A stretch of 64,000 nucleotides of DNA from Paracoccaceae bacterium (GTDB lineage: Bacteria > Pseudomonadota > Alphaproteobacteria > Rhodobacterales > Rhodobacteraceae). Location: positions 715,292-779,291 of the forward strand of contig JAJEHS010000006.1 in NCBI GenBank assembly GCA_022823605.1, written 5' to 3'. Positions 28,341 through 37,357 of this stretch are shown one piece after another. Each line of letters begins with the position of its first letter. Positions within the stretch are counted from its first letter, which is position 1. The position numbers and the translations under genes are program-made. The notes beneath the pieces were generated by a model. The model was not told the DNA's origin, did not search any database, and saw only the letters and a list, made by a program, of their open reading frames with translations.

Positions 28341-28497
28341 GGTCCACCCCTCAATGATAATTCAAAAAATACAAACGTGAATCCAGTATAGAATTATCTT
28401 ATCATTATTCTAAATTTCTTTTTTCAATTTAACACAGATTTTTTCATAATTTTTAGTAATTTCTTACTACATCAAAAACTGCCTTGATTGAAATTTG

Positions 28498-28511
28498 TTG
28501 ATATCTCCCAA
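28498..28511 (-). promoter_or_regulatory. weak FNR/Anr-like box upstream of narK
   Basis: On the minus strand TTGGGAGATATCAA matches the TTGAT-N4-ATCAA consensus at 8 of 10 defined positions, with a perfect right half. It lies about 160 bases upstream of narK, in the divergent region shared with the dehydrogenase gene at 28577. A TAGTAA that could serve as a -10 lies at 28469-28464. The match is imperfect and the region is AT-rich, so chance is possible. Confidence 0.25.
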
Positions 28512-28576
28512 TTGTTCTTGCCGAAGTTTTCCTTAATCTGAATTCGGTATTATTGTCTAGTTTGATTGGAATAATT

Positions 28577-29467
28577 ATGTTTACCACTGGTGTTATAGGA
28601 CTTGGCAACATGGGTTCGGGATTGGCTCGTAACCTGTTGAAGAATGGTTTTCCGACTACTGTTTTCGATCTTGATCGTCAAAAGGTCAATACCCTTGCTG
28701 AAATCGGATGCAAGCCGGCAGAAAATGTATCAATGGTTGGCAAGAATTCGGATGCAGTTTTTGTAATGGTCATGAATGGTCAGCAAGCCGAATCAGTCAT
28801 ATTCGACACTGGTGGACTGATCGAAACAATGTCATCTGGAGGTGTCATCATTCTTACCGCAACAATTGAGCCTTTCGAGGCAAGGGCTATTGGCCAGAAA
28901 TTGGCCGATACACAAATTGACCTTATCGATAGCCCTGTTTCTGGTGGCTTCCCTGGTGCTCAAGGTGGAACACTAACAATGATGGCAGCTGGCAAGGATG
29001 CTGTTCTGGACAAGTATCAACCTGTCATGGAGGCAGTATCAAAAGTTATCCACAGGGTTGGTACGAATCCAGGCGATGGCCAAAGCATGAAAGCCTGTCT
29101 GCAATCTCTGATCGGACCTATATTTACAGCAACCTTCGAAGCGGCAGCACTTGCCGCAAAGGCCGGTATCAAAGGAGAAACCTTTTATAATGTTGTATCC
29201 ACCTCCGCTGTTGGTTGCGGGATCGTCAGCAATTCACTGGAAAAAATCATTGATCGTAAATTTGAAGGAACTGGCAGTCATATTGACACAATGAGCAAGG
29301 ATTTGGGTATTAGCATGAATTTCGCCGAAGAACTCGGGGTGCCCATGCATTCAGCAGCATCCTCATACGAGCTTTTCAAGGCCGGCAAGGCAAGATTTCC
29401 AAATGGTGATAATTGGGTCATAACCTGTCTGATAGAAGAAATCATCGGGGCAGAACTGCATAGGTAG
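28577..29467 (+). CDS. beta-hydroxyacid dehydrogenase (3-hydroxyisobutyrate dehydrogenase family)
   Basis: The ATG at 28577 (MFTTGVIGLGNMGSGLARNL) is the natural start; the codons before it do not fit the family. The 296-residue protein has the NAD(P) motif GLGNMG at residues 8-13, the substrate-binding SPVSGGFPGAQGGTL near 122-136, and GDGQSMKACLQ with the catalytic lysine near 173. Members act on 3-hydroxyisobutyrate, tartronate semialdehyde or L-threonate. The next gene is a TIM-barrel isomerase 11 bases on, which suits a short sugar-acid pathway, but the substrate is not determined. Confidence 0.93.
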   Translation: MFTTGVIGLGNMGSGLARNLLKNGFPTTVFDLDRQKVNTLAEIGCKPAENVSMVGKNSDAVFVMVMNGQQAESVIFDTGGLIETMSSGGVIILTATIEPFEARAIGQKLADTQIDLIDSPVSGGFPGAQGGTLTMMAAGKDAVLDKYQPVMEAVSKVIHRVGTNPGDGQSMKACLQSLIGPIFTATFEAAALAAKAGIKGETFYNVVSTSAVGCGIVSNSLEKIIDRKFEGTGSHIDTMSKDLGISMNFAEELGVPMHSAASSYELFKAGKARFPNGDNWVITCLIEEIIGAELHR

Positions 29468-29478
29468 GGATTGGTATC

Positions 29479-30348
29479 ATGAAACTTGGGGTGATTTGTG
29501 ATGGTATTAGCCGTGATCTTTCTGTGGCACTTGCTGTCATGGATGAATGCGAGCTTAATTTTGCTGAACTCCAATTCGTTGGTGACAAGGAGGTTGGAGA
29601 TCATTCCCGCGAAGAAATAGCCTCCATCAAGTCTATGCTTGATGGGCATGGCAAGCTGGTCTCCTGTCTTTCAAGGCATATATTCAATGGGCTTACAGCA
29701 ACAAACACACCAGGAGATGACCTCCATACCCAACATATGGATTCGCTCAAACGGGTAATTGACATGGCGAAGGAATTGAAATCCCCATTGGTCAGGATCA
29801 TGACGCCAAAAAAGGAGCAGATTCTTTGGGGAAGGAACGGGGCCGAACAATGGAATGTGGCCAAGGGGGCCTGGGATGCTACCGTAGCCCTGATTGCCCC
29901 CGCAGTGGATTTGGCCAGGTCCGAGAACATTACCCTGGCTGTCGAGACAGGCAATGGCATAATGGTGAATTCAAATTATACCGCCCGAAGACTGATTGAT
30001 GAACTCGATGCCAAGAGTCATCTCAAGGTATTGTGGGACCCGGGCAATAATTGCTGGTGCCATGAACTTGCCTATCCAGACGGTTACGAAATTGTTCAGG
30101 ACGGGTATATCGGTCATATTCACATCAAGGACCTGCAAGTGAATACTCCACACGCCACACTTGAAATCAAACCAATGGGAGAAGGCCAACTGGGAGATTT
30201 GTTTGCACCCATATCAAATGCCCTTAAGCGTGATGGTTATGATGGTGTTATATCCCTTGAAAGTGTATATCGGCCTGAAAATGGCACCTTCATGGATGGC
30301 TTTTATGAGTGTGTGGAACCGTTCAAATCCCTATTTGGCAATCGGTAA
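29479..30348 (+). CDS. sugar phosphate isomerase/epimerase (xylose isomerase-like TIM barrel)
   Basis: The 289-residue protein has the AP-endonuclease/xylose-isomerase-like barrel pattern: ITLAVETGNGIM near residue 155, VLWDPGNNCWCHE near 185, IGHIHIKDLQVNT near 210, and GVISLESVYRP near 255, which supply the metal-binding Glu, Asp, His and Glu. The start ATG 29479 follows AGGGA. It is probably co-transcribed with the dehydrogenase 11 bases upstream and converges with the FAD oxidase gene. The substrate is unknown. Confidence 0.9.
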   Translation: MKLGVICDGISRDLSVALAVMDECELNFAELQFVGDKEVGDHSREEIASIKSMLDGHGKLVSCLSRHIFNGLTATNTPGDDLHTQHMDSLKRVIDMAKELKSPLVRIMTPKKEQILWGRNGAEQWNVAKGAWDATVALIAPAVDLARSENITLAVETGNGIMVNSNYTARRLIDELDAKSHLKVLWDPGNNCWCHELAYPDGYEIVQDGYIGHIHIKDLQVNTPHATLEIKPMGEGQLGDLFAPISNALKRDGYDGVISLESVYRPENGTFMDGFYECVEPFKSLFGNR

Positions 30349-30375
30349 CTTACTTTAATTCGAAGCAATCGGGAG

Positions 30376-31779
30376 TTAGGGTACGAGCACTCCAGGATTC
30401 ATGATATTATTTGGATCCATTGTGCCCTTGATTTTACTAATGGTACTCAAGTAGGTCTTGTCCCTGGATCTCCTGAGTTCATTAATTCTCAACCGACCGG
30501 TACCATGCTCAGCCGAACTGGAACCTTCAAGCGAATTTACTATCGAAAAGATGATTTCCCTTATTTTGCTTTTCAGTTCGGGATTGTCATGACTTTCACC
30601 GCTTAGACCAAAAACATTGTAGTGTATGTTTCCATCACCAATATGGCCGAAACAATTGGCTGTCAATCTTCCCAATTTGGCAATTTCGGCATCAGCCATC
30701 TCGACAAATTTTGATATTTTGGAAATCGGTACGGATATATCGTTTGTAGCAATGGAACCAATCCTGCGGTTGGCTTCGGGTATGAGTTCACGCAAGTTCC
30801 AAAAATCCAGACGCTGCTTTTCGGAATTGGCAAATACACCATCCAGAATCAACTTTTTCGACAGGGCCTGGCCTGACACTTCCACAAGTCTTTCATGAAG
30901 ATCAATATGAAATTCGGAACCCAAATCCACCAAGACGGCCCATTTTGGGGTTTTCTCGAAGGGGAGTCTGGTAACAAGTCCGGTTTTTTTGACAAATTGA
31001 AAACTGGTCTTGCTAATCAATTCGAAGGCCGAAATTAGTCCCCCGAATTTCTCCCTGAAAAACTGCAGGAGCATGATTGCACTGTCCAGATCTGATACAC
31101 TCAGATAGGCTGTTGCTTCTTCAACGGGTTTGGGGAAAACCTTCATTGTTGCAGCCGTAATTATTCCCAGGATACCTTCCGACCCTATCATGAGATTCTT
31201 CAAATCAAGACCCAGATTGTCCTTGTACAAACTATTGAGATTGTTCATGATCGAACCATCCGGCAGGACAACCTCAAGGCCGAGACACAGGTCTCTGGTA
31301 TTCCCGTAACGAATTACATGAACCCCTCCGGCATTGGTCGCAAGGTTTCCCCCAATTTGACAGGAACCCTTTGAAGCAATGGAAAGAGGAAAGAGGAGAT
31401 TTGATTGGGCAACATGCTCCTGAAGCCTTTGAAGAATACAACCTGCCTCTACTGTAACCAAATGATCGGTTACCGAAATATCCCTGATCCTGTTCAATTT
31501 ATGAAGGCTGATTACCGCGGGGATTTCAGCCCCGGTATATATTTGTCCCCCAACAAGACCAGTGCCACCACCATAAGGGATTACAGGGATTTTCAGGGTA
31601 TTGCAATGGGATACGATTTCGGCAACATCCCGGGTGGTTTCGGGTGCAAGCAATATCCCTTCCGAGGCTTTGAACTGCCCCCTTGGTTCTGATTGATATC
31701 GATCCGAAAATTCCGAAAACAAACTGGGATTCAGCTTTTCTCTCAATTTTGCTATCTTTTCCTGTGAAGGGATTTGCAT
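30376..31779 (-). CDS. FAD-linked oxidase (D-lactate/2-hydroxyacid dehydrogenase, GlcD-like)
   Basis: The 467-residue protein has an N-terminal PCMH-type FAD domain (VIPYGGGTGLVGGQIY near residue 85, GNLATNAGGVHVIRYG near 140-160, GSEGILGIITAATM near 200) and the C-terminal cap with HIGDGNIHYNVF and EHGTGRLRI. It would oxidise a D-2-hydroxyacid such as D-lactate or D-2-hydroxyglutarate and reduce quinone or an electron-transfer flavoprotein. Its ATG immediately follows the stop of the acetyltransferase gene, completing the thrC-M16-rimJ-oxidase run. It is separate from the glcD at 53850. Confidence 0.92.
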   Translation of the reverse strand: MQIPSQEKIAKLREKLNPSLFSEFSDRYQSEPRGQFKASEGILLAPETTRDVAEIVSHCNTLKIPVIPYGGGTGLVGGQIYTGAEIPAVISLHKLNRIRDISVTDHLVTVEAGCILQRLQEHVAQSNLLFPLSIASKGSCQIGGNLATNAGGVHVIRYGNTRDLCLGLEVVLPDGSIMNNLNSLYKDNLGLDLKNLMIGSEGILGIITAATMKVFPKPVEEATAYLSVSDLDSAIMLLQFFREKFGGLISAFELISKTSFQFVKKTGLVTRLPFEKTPKWAVLVDLGSEFHIDLHERLVEVSGQALSKKLILDGVFANSEKQRLDFWNLRELIPEANRRIGSIATNDISVPISKISKFVEMADAEIAKLGRLTANCFGHIGDGNIHYNVFGLSGESHDNPELKSKIREIIFSIVNSLEGSSSAEHGTGRLRINELRRSRDKTYLSTISKIKGTMDPNNIMNPGVLVP

Positions 31780-32355
31780 CTAAAGTGCCGTACCTCTCCT
31801 GTCGCTCCTGAGATTGGCATATATCACATGATTTTGCCACTTGCCGGCAATCTCCAGATAACTTTGAGCTATGCCTTCATATTTGAAACCGGAAATTTCC
31901 AACAATCCCCTTGAAGCCTTGTTGGTTGGCAGACATGAAGCCTCAATGCGGCTTATGTTTATTTCCTCAAAGGCAAAATGGACAACAGCCTCCAGCGCTT
32001 CCCTCATATATCCTTGGCGGGCATATTCCTCGCCAACCCAGAATCCTACAATACCCGATCGAGATGGTGCTCCCCTGACATGATCCAGGGTTATGGCTCC
32101 TATGATTCTTTTTTCCCTGAACAGTATGAATGGAAAGGCAGTTTGAGCGACGATGGATTTCCTGGCCCATTTTACCCTGTTATGGAATGAAGACCTGGAT
32201 AAATGGTCTTCCTCCCATTGTGGTTCCCAAGGTTTCAAAAAATCCTGGCTTGTTTCCCTCAGATGGGCCCACTCTTCATGATCCCTGTTTTGGGGAGGTC
32301 TTAGGGTTAGCCTTACGGTATAGAGTTGTGGACTTCCCGTGTTGAATAGAATCAC
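31780..32355 (-). CDS. GNAT N-acetyltransferase, RimJ-like
   Basis: The 191-residue protein has the GNAT fold with VRLTLRPPQNRDHEEWAHLR at the start and GFWVGEEYARQGYMREAL near residue 115, where the Q/R-x-x-G-x-G/A CoA-binding turn is present. EASCLPTNKASRGLLEISGF follows. This is the RimJ/RimL pattern of protein N-terminal alpha-acetylation, although related members modify other amines. It overlaps the M16 peptidase stop by 4 bases and is followed without a gap by the FAD oxidase. Confidence 0.92.
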   Translation of the reverse strand: MILFNTGSPQLYTVRLTLRPPQNRDHEEWAHLRETSQDFLKPWEPQWEEDHLSRSSFHNRVKWARKSIVAQTAFPFILFREKRIIGAITLDHVRGAPSRSGIVGFWVGEEYARQGYMREALEAVVHFAFEEINISRIEASCLPTNKASRGLLEISGFKYEGIAQSYLEIAGKWQNHVIYANLRSDRRGTAL

Positions 32356-33611
32356 GATTTCAAATTTCTGATTATGTCTTGTCTTGAGGGTGCTTTACTT
32401 ATAGGCCCAAATAGTGCCATGCTGAATTCCTGACCATTCAGTAAATAGTTTGAAGCTTCCCTTACCTTATCCACGGTAACCTTTTCATATTTTTCTATGG
32501 TTTCATCAATGGACAGTATTTTTCCGAAATGGTGAAGCATGTATCCCATTCTTTCTACACGATTGGAGGGATTCTCGTAACCCATCAAAATTGCGGATTT
32601 TATCTGGGCCTTGGCCCTATTTACCTCCGATTCATCAATATCATTCTGTAATCGTTCGATTTCACGGGCACAACAATAACAAAGCTCTTCGATTTCATGT
32701 TCACCGGTTGAGGAATGCACCACAAACAAACCGGTATCCGACTGTGAATTTGCTTGGGCAGAGATTGAATAACACAATCCCCTTTTCTCACGCGCTTCGA
32801 CAAACAGGCGGGAAGATGATCCTCCACCCAAGACCCGTGTGTAAATATTGGTGGCTGCCTCAAGATCATGATCTATTGGTGGCGACTCACATGCCAGAAC
32901 AAATTGTACCTGTTCAATATCCTTTTCTTCCCTGTACTCACCATTCTGATAATTGCATTGCACAAAACCTTCCGTGGGCAGCATCTCCAGATCCCCAAAA
33001 TACTGCTCGGCCATAGCCACAATGGAGTCGTGATCCACAGCCCCGGCTGCAGCCAAAATCATGTTTTGGGGACTATAGAATTGATTGACAAACTCGACCA
33101 GATTATTCCGTTGATATGTTCCCACCAGTTCCGAAGAACCCAATATCGGTCTGCCCAGTGGTTGATGTGGATAGATGGTTTTTTGCAATCCCTCGAAAAT
33201 CACATCCTCAGGATAATCCTTGTATTGTCTGATTTCATTCAGGATGACATTCCGCTCTTTCTCTATTTCCCCAGGACTATAAACGGAATTCAGAAGAATA
33301 TCAGAAAGCAGTTCGATCCCGAATGAAACATCCTCTTCCAGCACCCTGATGAAATAGGCCGTCCGGTCCAAGCTGGTATAGGCATTGATAAATCCGCCTA
33401 CATCCTCGATTGACTGGGCTATCTGAATGGCAGTCCTCGATTTGGTTCCCTTGAACGCCATGTGTTCCAAAAAGTGGGCAATCCCGTTTTGGTCTTCCCG
33501 TTCATTCCTGCTTCCGGCCAGAACGTATATTGAAAGTGCCGAGGATCTCAACCCCGGCATCTGATCAGTGGCTACACGGAATCCATTCGACAGGGTAGTT
33601 AAACGAGTCAT
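32352..33611 (-). CDS. M16 family zinc peptidase (mitochondrial processing peptidase-like)
   Basis: The 419-residue protein carries the inverted zinc motif HFLEHMAFKGT near residue 47 (H-x-x-E-H) with the third ligand Glu in the ERNVILNEI segment near 120. A glycine-rich GGGSSSRLFVEAREKRGLCY follows near 265. It is the usual length for single-chain bacterial M16B peptidases, the ancestors of mitochondrial processing peptidase. It overlaps thrC and the acetyltransferase by 4 bases each, a conserved alphaproteobacterial arrangement. Confidence 0.94.
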   Translation of the reverse strand: MTRLTTLSNGFRVATDQMPGLRSSALSIYVLAGSRNEREDQNGIAHFLEHMAFKGTKSRTAIQIAQSIEDVGGFINAYTSLDRTAYFIRVLEEDVSFGIELLSDILLNSVYSPGEIEKERNVILNEIRQYKDYPEDVIFEGLQKTIYPHQPLGRPILGSSELVGTYQRNNLVEFVNQFYSPQNMILAAAGAVDHDSIVAMAEQYFGDLEMLPTEGFVQCNYQNGEYREEKDIEQVQFVLACESPPIDHDLEAATNIYTRVLGGGSSSRLFVEAREKRGLCYSISAQANSQSDTGLFVVHSSTGEHEIEELCYCCAREIERLQNDIDESEVNRAKAQIKSAILMGYENPSNRVERMGYMLHHFGKILSIDETIEKYEKVTVDKVREASNYLLNGQEFSMALFGPISKAPSRQDIIRNLKS

Positions 33612-35305
33612 AATCCTCTAACCTTATTTCGGATAAATTCCTTGAGTTTTTCAGCCGAATTGTCGATACCGGCAATTCGTTCAGGACGTTCAAGCTTTTT
33701 GGCCAAGGCATCGGGTAGTACAGGTTTGACACCACAAGCAGCTTCAACGGCATCCGGAAATTTTGCCGGATGAGCTGTAGCAAGGGAAACTACCGCCTCC
33801 CCCGAGGATAGATCAAGCTCTCTGGCAATCTTGACGCCAACCGCCGTATGAGGACAGATTACCTGCCCTGAATCATGATAGGTATTACGGATCTCTTCCA
33901 TGGTTTCTTCTTCGGAACAACGTCCCGCAATAAAATAGGATTGCAGATGGTTTTGCTCATCATCGGCAAGGTCAAAACTACCTCCTTGCAGGGATTGCAT
34001 CTTCTCCACGATATTTTCACTATTTCTGTTACCGGCATCAAACAGGACCCTTTCAAAGTTGGAACTTACCTGAATATCCATGGACGGGCTGATAGAAGGA
34101 ATTACCTCCTCAAGTTGATATTGGCCGCTTTCGAGGGTACGAAACAATATGTCATTCTGATTGGTGGCTATGGCCAGTTGTTTTATGGGCAATCCCATCA
34201 TTTTGGCACAATACCCAGCATAAATATCGCCAAAATTACCAGTGGGAACGACAAAGGACACTTCCCTTTGAGGTGCCCCAAGGGAAATACCAGAGTAAAA
34301 ATAATATACGATCTGGGCTACAATCCTAGCCCAGTTTATCGAATTAATTGCTGCTAGATTAAATTCTTGCCGAAAGGCTGAATCCCCAAATAGTTCCTTG
34401 ACCAAAGCCTGACAATCATCAAAGTTTCCTTCAACTGCAATGGCATGCACATTGGTATCCGAGGGAGTAGTCATTTGTTTTCTTTGTATGTCCGATACCT
34501 TACCCTTGGGGTACAGAATAAACACGTCCACCGCGTCCAGACCCCTGAATGCCTCTATGGCCGATGAACCGGTATCACCGCTGGTTGCACCGAGAATGGT
34601 ACAGGTTGAATTTAATCGAGTAAGGACATGATCAAACATCCTGCTTACCAGTTGGAGGGCAAAATCCTTGAAAGCCAAGGTGGGTCCATGAAACAACTCA
34701 CACAGAAAAAGGTTGTCTCCCAGTTGTACCAAGGGGCATTTGGCTTGATGATGGATATTGCCATAGGCAGCTTCTATCAAGCTTTTAAGAGTTTCATCAG
34801 TAAAGGTCGATCCCGTAAATGGTTTGATAATGGTAAAGGCTGTATCAACATAGGAAGCACCACTCATTTGTTCCATTTTTGTTTTATTGAATTTTGGCCA
34901 ACTATTAGGAACATACAAACCGCCATCAGGTGCCAGACCGGATAAAAGAACCCCTTCGAAATCAAGTGGAGGTGCCTTTCCCCTGGTCGAGATATAGCGA
35001 ACCTTTGGGGTAAATATTTTATGAATGAGTATTTCGGGAGATTTAATTACCTCTGGATTTTTAAATAAATTTTCATGGATTTGGTTTGGTTTGTATCCAC
35101 TTGGCTTATGATTATCCTCTCGTACAATCCAAGAACTTCTTTTACTTGGTGCACCAAGGTGATTTCCAACATAACTTGGTAAAACTTCTATCACCCTGGC
35201 AACTGCACCATAAGTTACCCTGATTTCTTCTTGATTACAAAAATCAAGAATTCTTTCTACCGTATCACGTCTCCACTGCTTCAATTCATCATTATTGGAA
35301 AACAT
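33608..35305 (-). CDS. thrC: threonine synthase with an N-terminal alkyltransferase-like (ATL/MGMT-type) domain
   Basis: The 565-residue protein (ATG 35305, GGAG 6 bases upstream; an ATG at 35329 is possible) joins two parts. Residues 102-565 are threonine synthase: RYISTRGKAPPLDFEGVLL, ELFHGPTLAFKDFALQL with the PLP lysine near 213, and GATSGDTGSSAIEA. It converts O-phosphohomoserine to threonine. Residues 1-100 are extra: VERILDFCNQEEIRVTYGAV and a SSWIVREDNHKPSGYKPNQIH segment that resemble small alkyltransferase-like proteins, without the PCHR cysteine motif. No ATG, GTG or TTG occurs at the junction (the usual Met is a GTT valine), so independent translation of ThrC is not supported. The stop overlaps the M16 gene. 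Confidence 0.92.
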   Translation of the reverse strand: MFSNNDELKQWRRDTVERILDFCNQEEIRVTYGAVARVIEVLPSYVGNHLGAPSKRSSWIVREDNHKPSGYKPNQIHENLFKNPEVIKSPEILIHKIFTPKVRYISTRGKAPPLDFEGVLLSGLAPDGGLYVPNSWPKFNKTKMEQMSGASYVDTAFTIIKPFTGSTFTDETLKSLIEAAYGNIHHQAKCPLVQLGDNLFLCELFHGPTLAFKDFALQLVSRMFDHVLTRLNSTCTILGATSGDTGSSAIEAFRGLDAVDVFILYPKGKVSDIQRKQMTTPSDTNVHAIAVEGNFDDCQALVKELFGDSAFRQEFNLAAINSINWARIVAQIVYYFYSGISLGAPQREVSFVVPTGNFGDIYAGYCAKMMGLPIKQLAIATNQNDILFRTLESGQYQLEEVIPSISPSMDIQVSSNFERVLFDAGNRNSENIVEKMQSLQGGSFDLADDEQNHLQSYFIAGRCSEEETMEEIRNTYHDSGQVICPHTAVGVKIARELDLSSGEAVVSLATAHPAKFPDAVEAACGVKPVLPDALAKKLERPERIAGIDNSAEKLKEFIRNKVRGL

Positions 35306-35427
35306 TGGATTCTCCGTGACTACTTTCATATGAGGTTTCCAATTTTGTTATACCCCTGTGATCAGAAATTCCAATAATTTTGATCATATTGCTCTCTTAA
35401 TCGGATAGGAGATTCACACTCTGATGG

Positions 35428-35486
35428 CATAATGTCCACACATAATGGTACCGAAAAGTGACAAATAAATATTTTACTGAAAAGTG
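35428..35486. repeat. short direct repeats between thrC and the ATPase-ankyrin gene
   Basis: CATAATG occurs at 35428-35434 and 35441-35447, and TAC(C/T)GAAAAGTG at 35449-35460 and 35475-35486. Tandem short repeats of this kind occur at ends of IS21-type elements and also as operator arrays. There is no transposase nearby. The position at the edge of a gene that interrupts a conserved gene order makes a scar of insertion plausible. Confidence 0.35.
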
Positions 35487-35584
35487 TAAGGTCTTTGTTG
35501 AAGTATTATTAGTATTGGATCATATTGTTTATTTTCTCAGGGACCCTTAATGGTGGGTAATTCCCCTGTTACCTTGCTTAACAA

Positions 35585-37132
35585 TCACATGTCAAAATCC
35601 GGTGATGGGTTGAAATCATTGTCATCTCCCCCTGAACCGGAAGGTGATTTGTCAGGTTCAAGATCCTTGTTAAGGTGGTTGGCTTTCGGGTTGTTTCCCT
35701 TCATGTTATCAATTCGGGAAGGGTCAAGCATTGCACCTTCCTTGAACATGTAATAAGCAAGCTTGTTCCAGTTGTTTTCCGAAGCTATCTTGAGGGGTGT
35801 GCGCCCCCAGGCATCCTTGCCATTTATGTCATACCCGAGATCCAGCAATTTCCTGAATGCTTTAATGTCATTGGAATAGGCCAATGCATGAAGGGGTGAA
35901 CCCGTGGTGGCAACGGCATATGAATGCAGGGATGGAATCGGGCAATGGTACAAGGTACCCGGTAGATCATGAACCTCTTCAATAAACCCGTAACGATGCA
36001 AATAATCAAAATCCAACCCTTCAATTTTTGGCTTGATGGATTTTTCTGCCCATTGTGGTTTTTCAATTGTCTTTCCTATGATTTCAAGGATTTCTTCGCC
36101 ACTTCTTGGTTTTGGCCCTATTTCGGCCATGATCTCGCCGATTATCTTCTTGACAGATTTAAATGATTCAAATCTGGTTTCGTAATATTCAACACGGTAT
36201 TGTGCGGCCCGACCCTTGACCGCAAGCAGGTCAACAGTCGAAAGTTTTCCTTCTGTTTCCTGTAACCCGTGTCCCAAAGCTGCCAGAGTATTCTCCAAAT
36301 GCTTGGGCCAGCCATCCACCCATTCACCTATCTGGTCACCCCATTTGGAAGTCAATCCAGGAGTAGACTTGACATGGAAATGATCAATGAATTTTCCAAG
36401 GGATTCCTTTACCTCTTCCAGGGACAGCGGTTGCAAATTATATACGGCACCTCTGCCAAAGCGAGGGCTTACAACCTTTTGAAGTACGTCCACGCTGTTG
36501 GACAAACCGGCAAGCACCGGGAATATCGGATAACGATTGCTTCCAGTATGAAGGCGATGAATGACATTGGCCTGGTCAGACTGTTTGTCGTGAGGTATGC
36601 TTTGTATCTCATCAACCAGCAAAAGAATGGTGTAATTCTTTGGAAATACAAGTTTGCCCTCTGAACTATTGTCCAAACCGATACCAAAGCCATATGCTGA
36701 AACGGAGGATATTTTGCGCAAGGCCATGCTGGCCTTCTCCTTGACCTTGGCAATGGTGACCCTGTTGTCGAGTTCGCTTATCGTTTCCTGGATTCGTGTA
36801 CCGAGATAGTTGAATGTCAGGTTTGCCGGGTCTGCTATCATGACCGGAATGATCTTGTCACTTACAGATTCATCATTCAGTTGGTCGATGCAGTTCTGCC
36901 TGATTTTCTCCAACAGGGAGGTCTTGCCAATTCCTGGTGGACCTTGGATAATAGTAGTCTCTCCTGCTGCCGGATTGCTGTCGGGATCCTTCAAGTAATC
37001 CTGGCCGATTATTTTGCTTTTTTGATCAATCCTGTACTGGAGGTCTTTTCGTCCTGTAAAGAACGGATTGATCATCCGGTCCTCACGAAACAAAAATTGA
37101 TGTAACCCTTTGGCATCAAAAGTTTTGGTCAT
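35585..37132 (-). CDS. ATPase (AAA/STAND-like) with C-terminal ankyrin repeats
   Basis: The 515-residue protein has a Walker A (GPPGIGKT, residues 64-71), a Walker B (LLLVDEIQ, near 170-177) and a downstream winged-helix-like region (PLSLEEVKESLGKFIDHF near 250). About 1.5 to 2 ankyrin repeats follow (GSPLHALAYSNDIKAFRKLL, then WGRTPLKIASENNWNKLAYY, near 405-465) before a disordered acidic tail. This resembles STAND NTPases, where the repeat domain senses a ligand, though no effector domain is visible at the N-terminus. It lies between surf1 and thrC, which are close neighbours in many relatives. The role is unknown; regulation or defence are both possible. Confidence 0.8.
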   Translation of the reverse strand: MTKTFDAKGLHQFLFREDRMINPFFTGRKDLQYRIDQKSKIIGQDYLKDPDSNPAAGETTIIQGPPGIGKTSLLEKIRQNCIDQLNDESVSDKIIPVMIADPANLTFNYLGTRIQETISELDNRVTIAKVKEKASMALRKISSVSAYGFGIGLDNSSEGKLVFPKNYTILLLVDEIQSIPHDKQSDQANVIHRLHTGSNRYPIFPVLAGLSNSVDVLQKVVSPRFGRGAVYNLQPLSLEEVKESLGKFIDHFHVKSTPGLTSKWGDQIGEWVDGWPKHLENTLAALGHGLQETEGKLSTVDLLAVKGRAAQYRVEYYETRFESFKSVKKIIGEIMAEIGPKPRSGEEILEIIGKTIEKPQWAEKSIKPKIEGLDFDYLHRYGFIEEVHDLPGTLYHCPIPSLHSYAVATTGSPLHALAYSNDIKAFRKLLDLGYDINGKDAWGRTPLKIASENNWNKLAYYMFKEGAMLDPSRIDNMKGNNPKANHLNKDLEPDKSPSGSGGDDNDFNPSPDFDM

Positions 37133-37357
37133 ATTATCGAATCCTTACTCAATAAGTTGTATTATACATGAATTGACCGAATTTGGTGAAAGTAACAACT
37201 ACTTTGTAAAATTAGATGTGGATAACATTGAACGGTACCAATCATCTAAAGTAACTTATGGTGGGGGAGCAAGGAATATATTGCGCTACATTTCACCTTC
37301 AAAATACATTGAAATAAATCTTGCTAAAAAGGATGAATATCCTTTTGACTCTAATCA

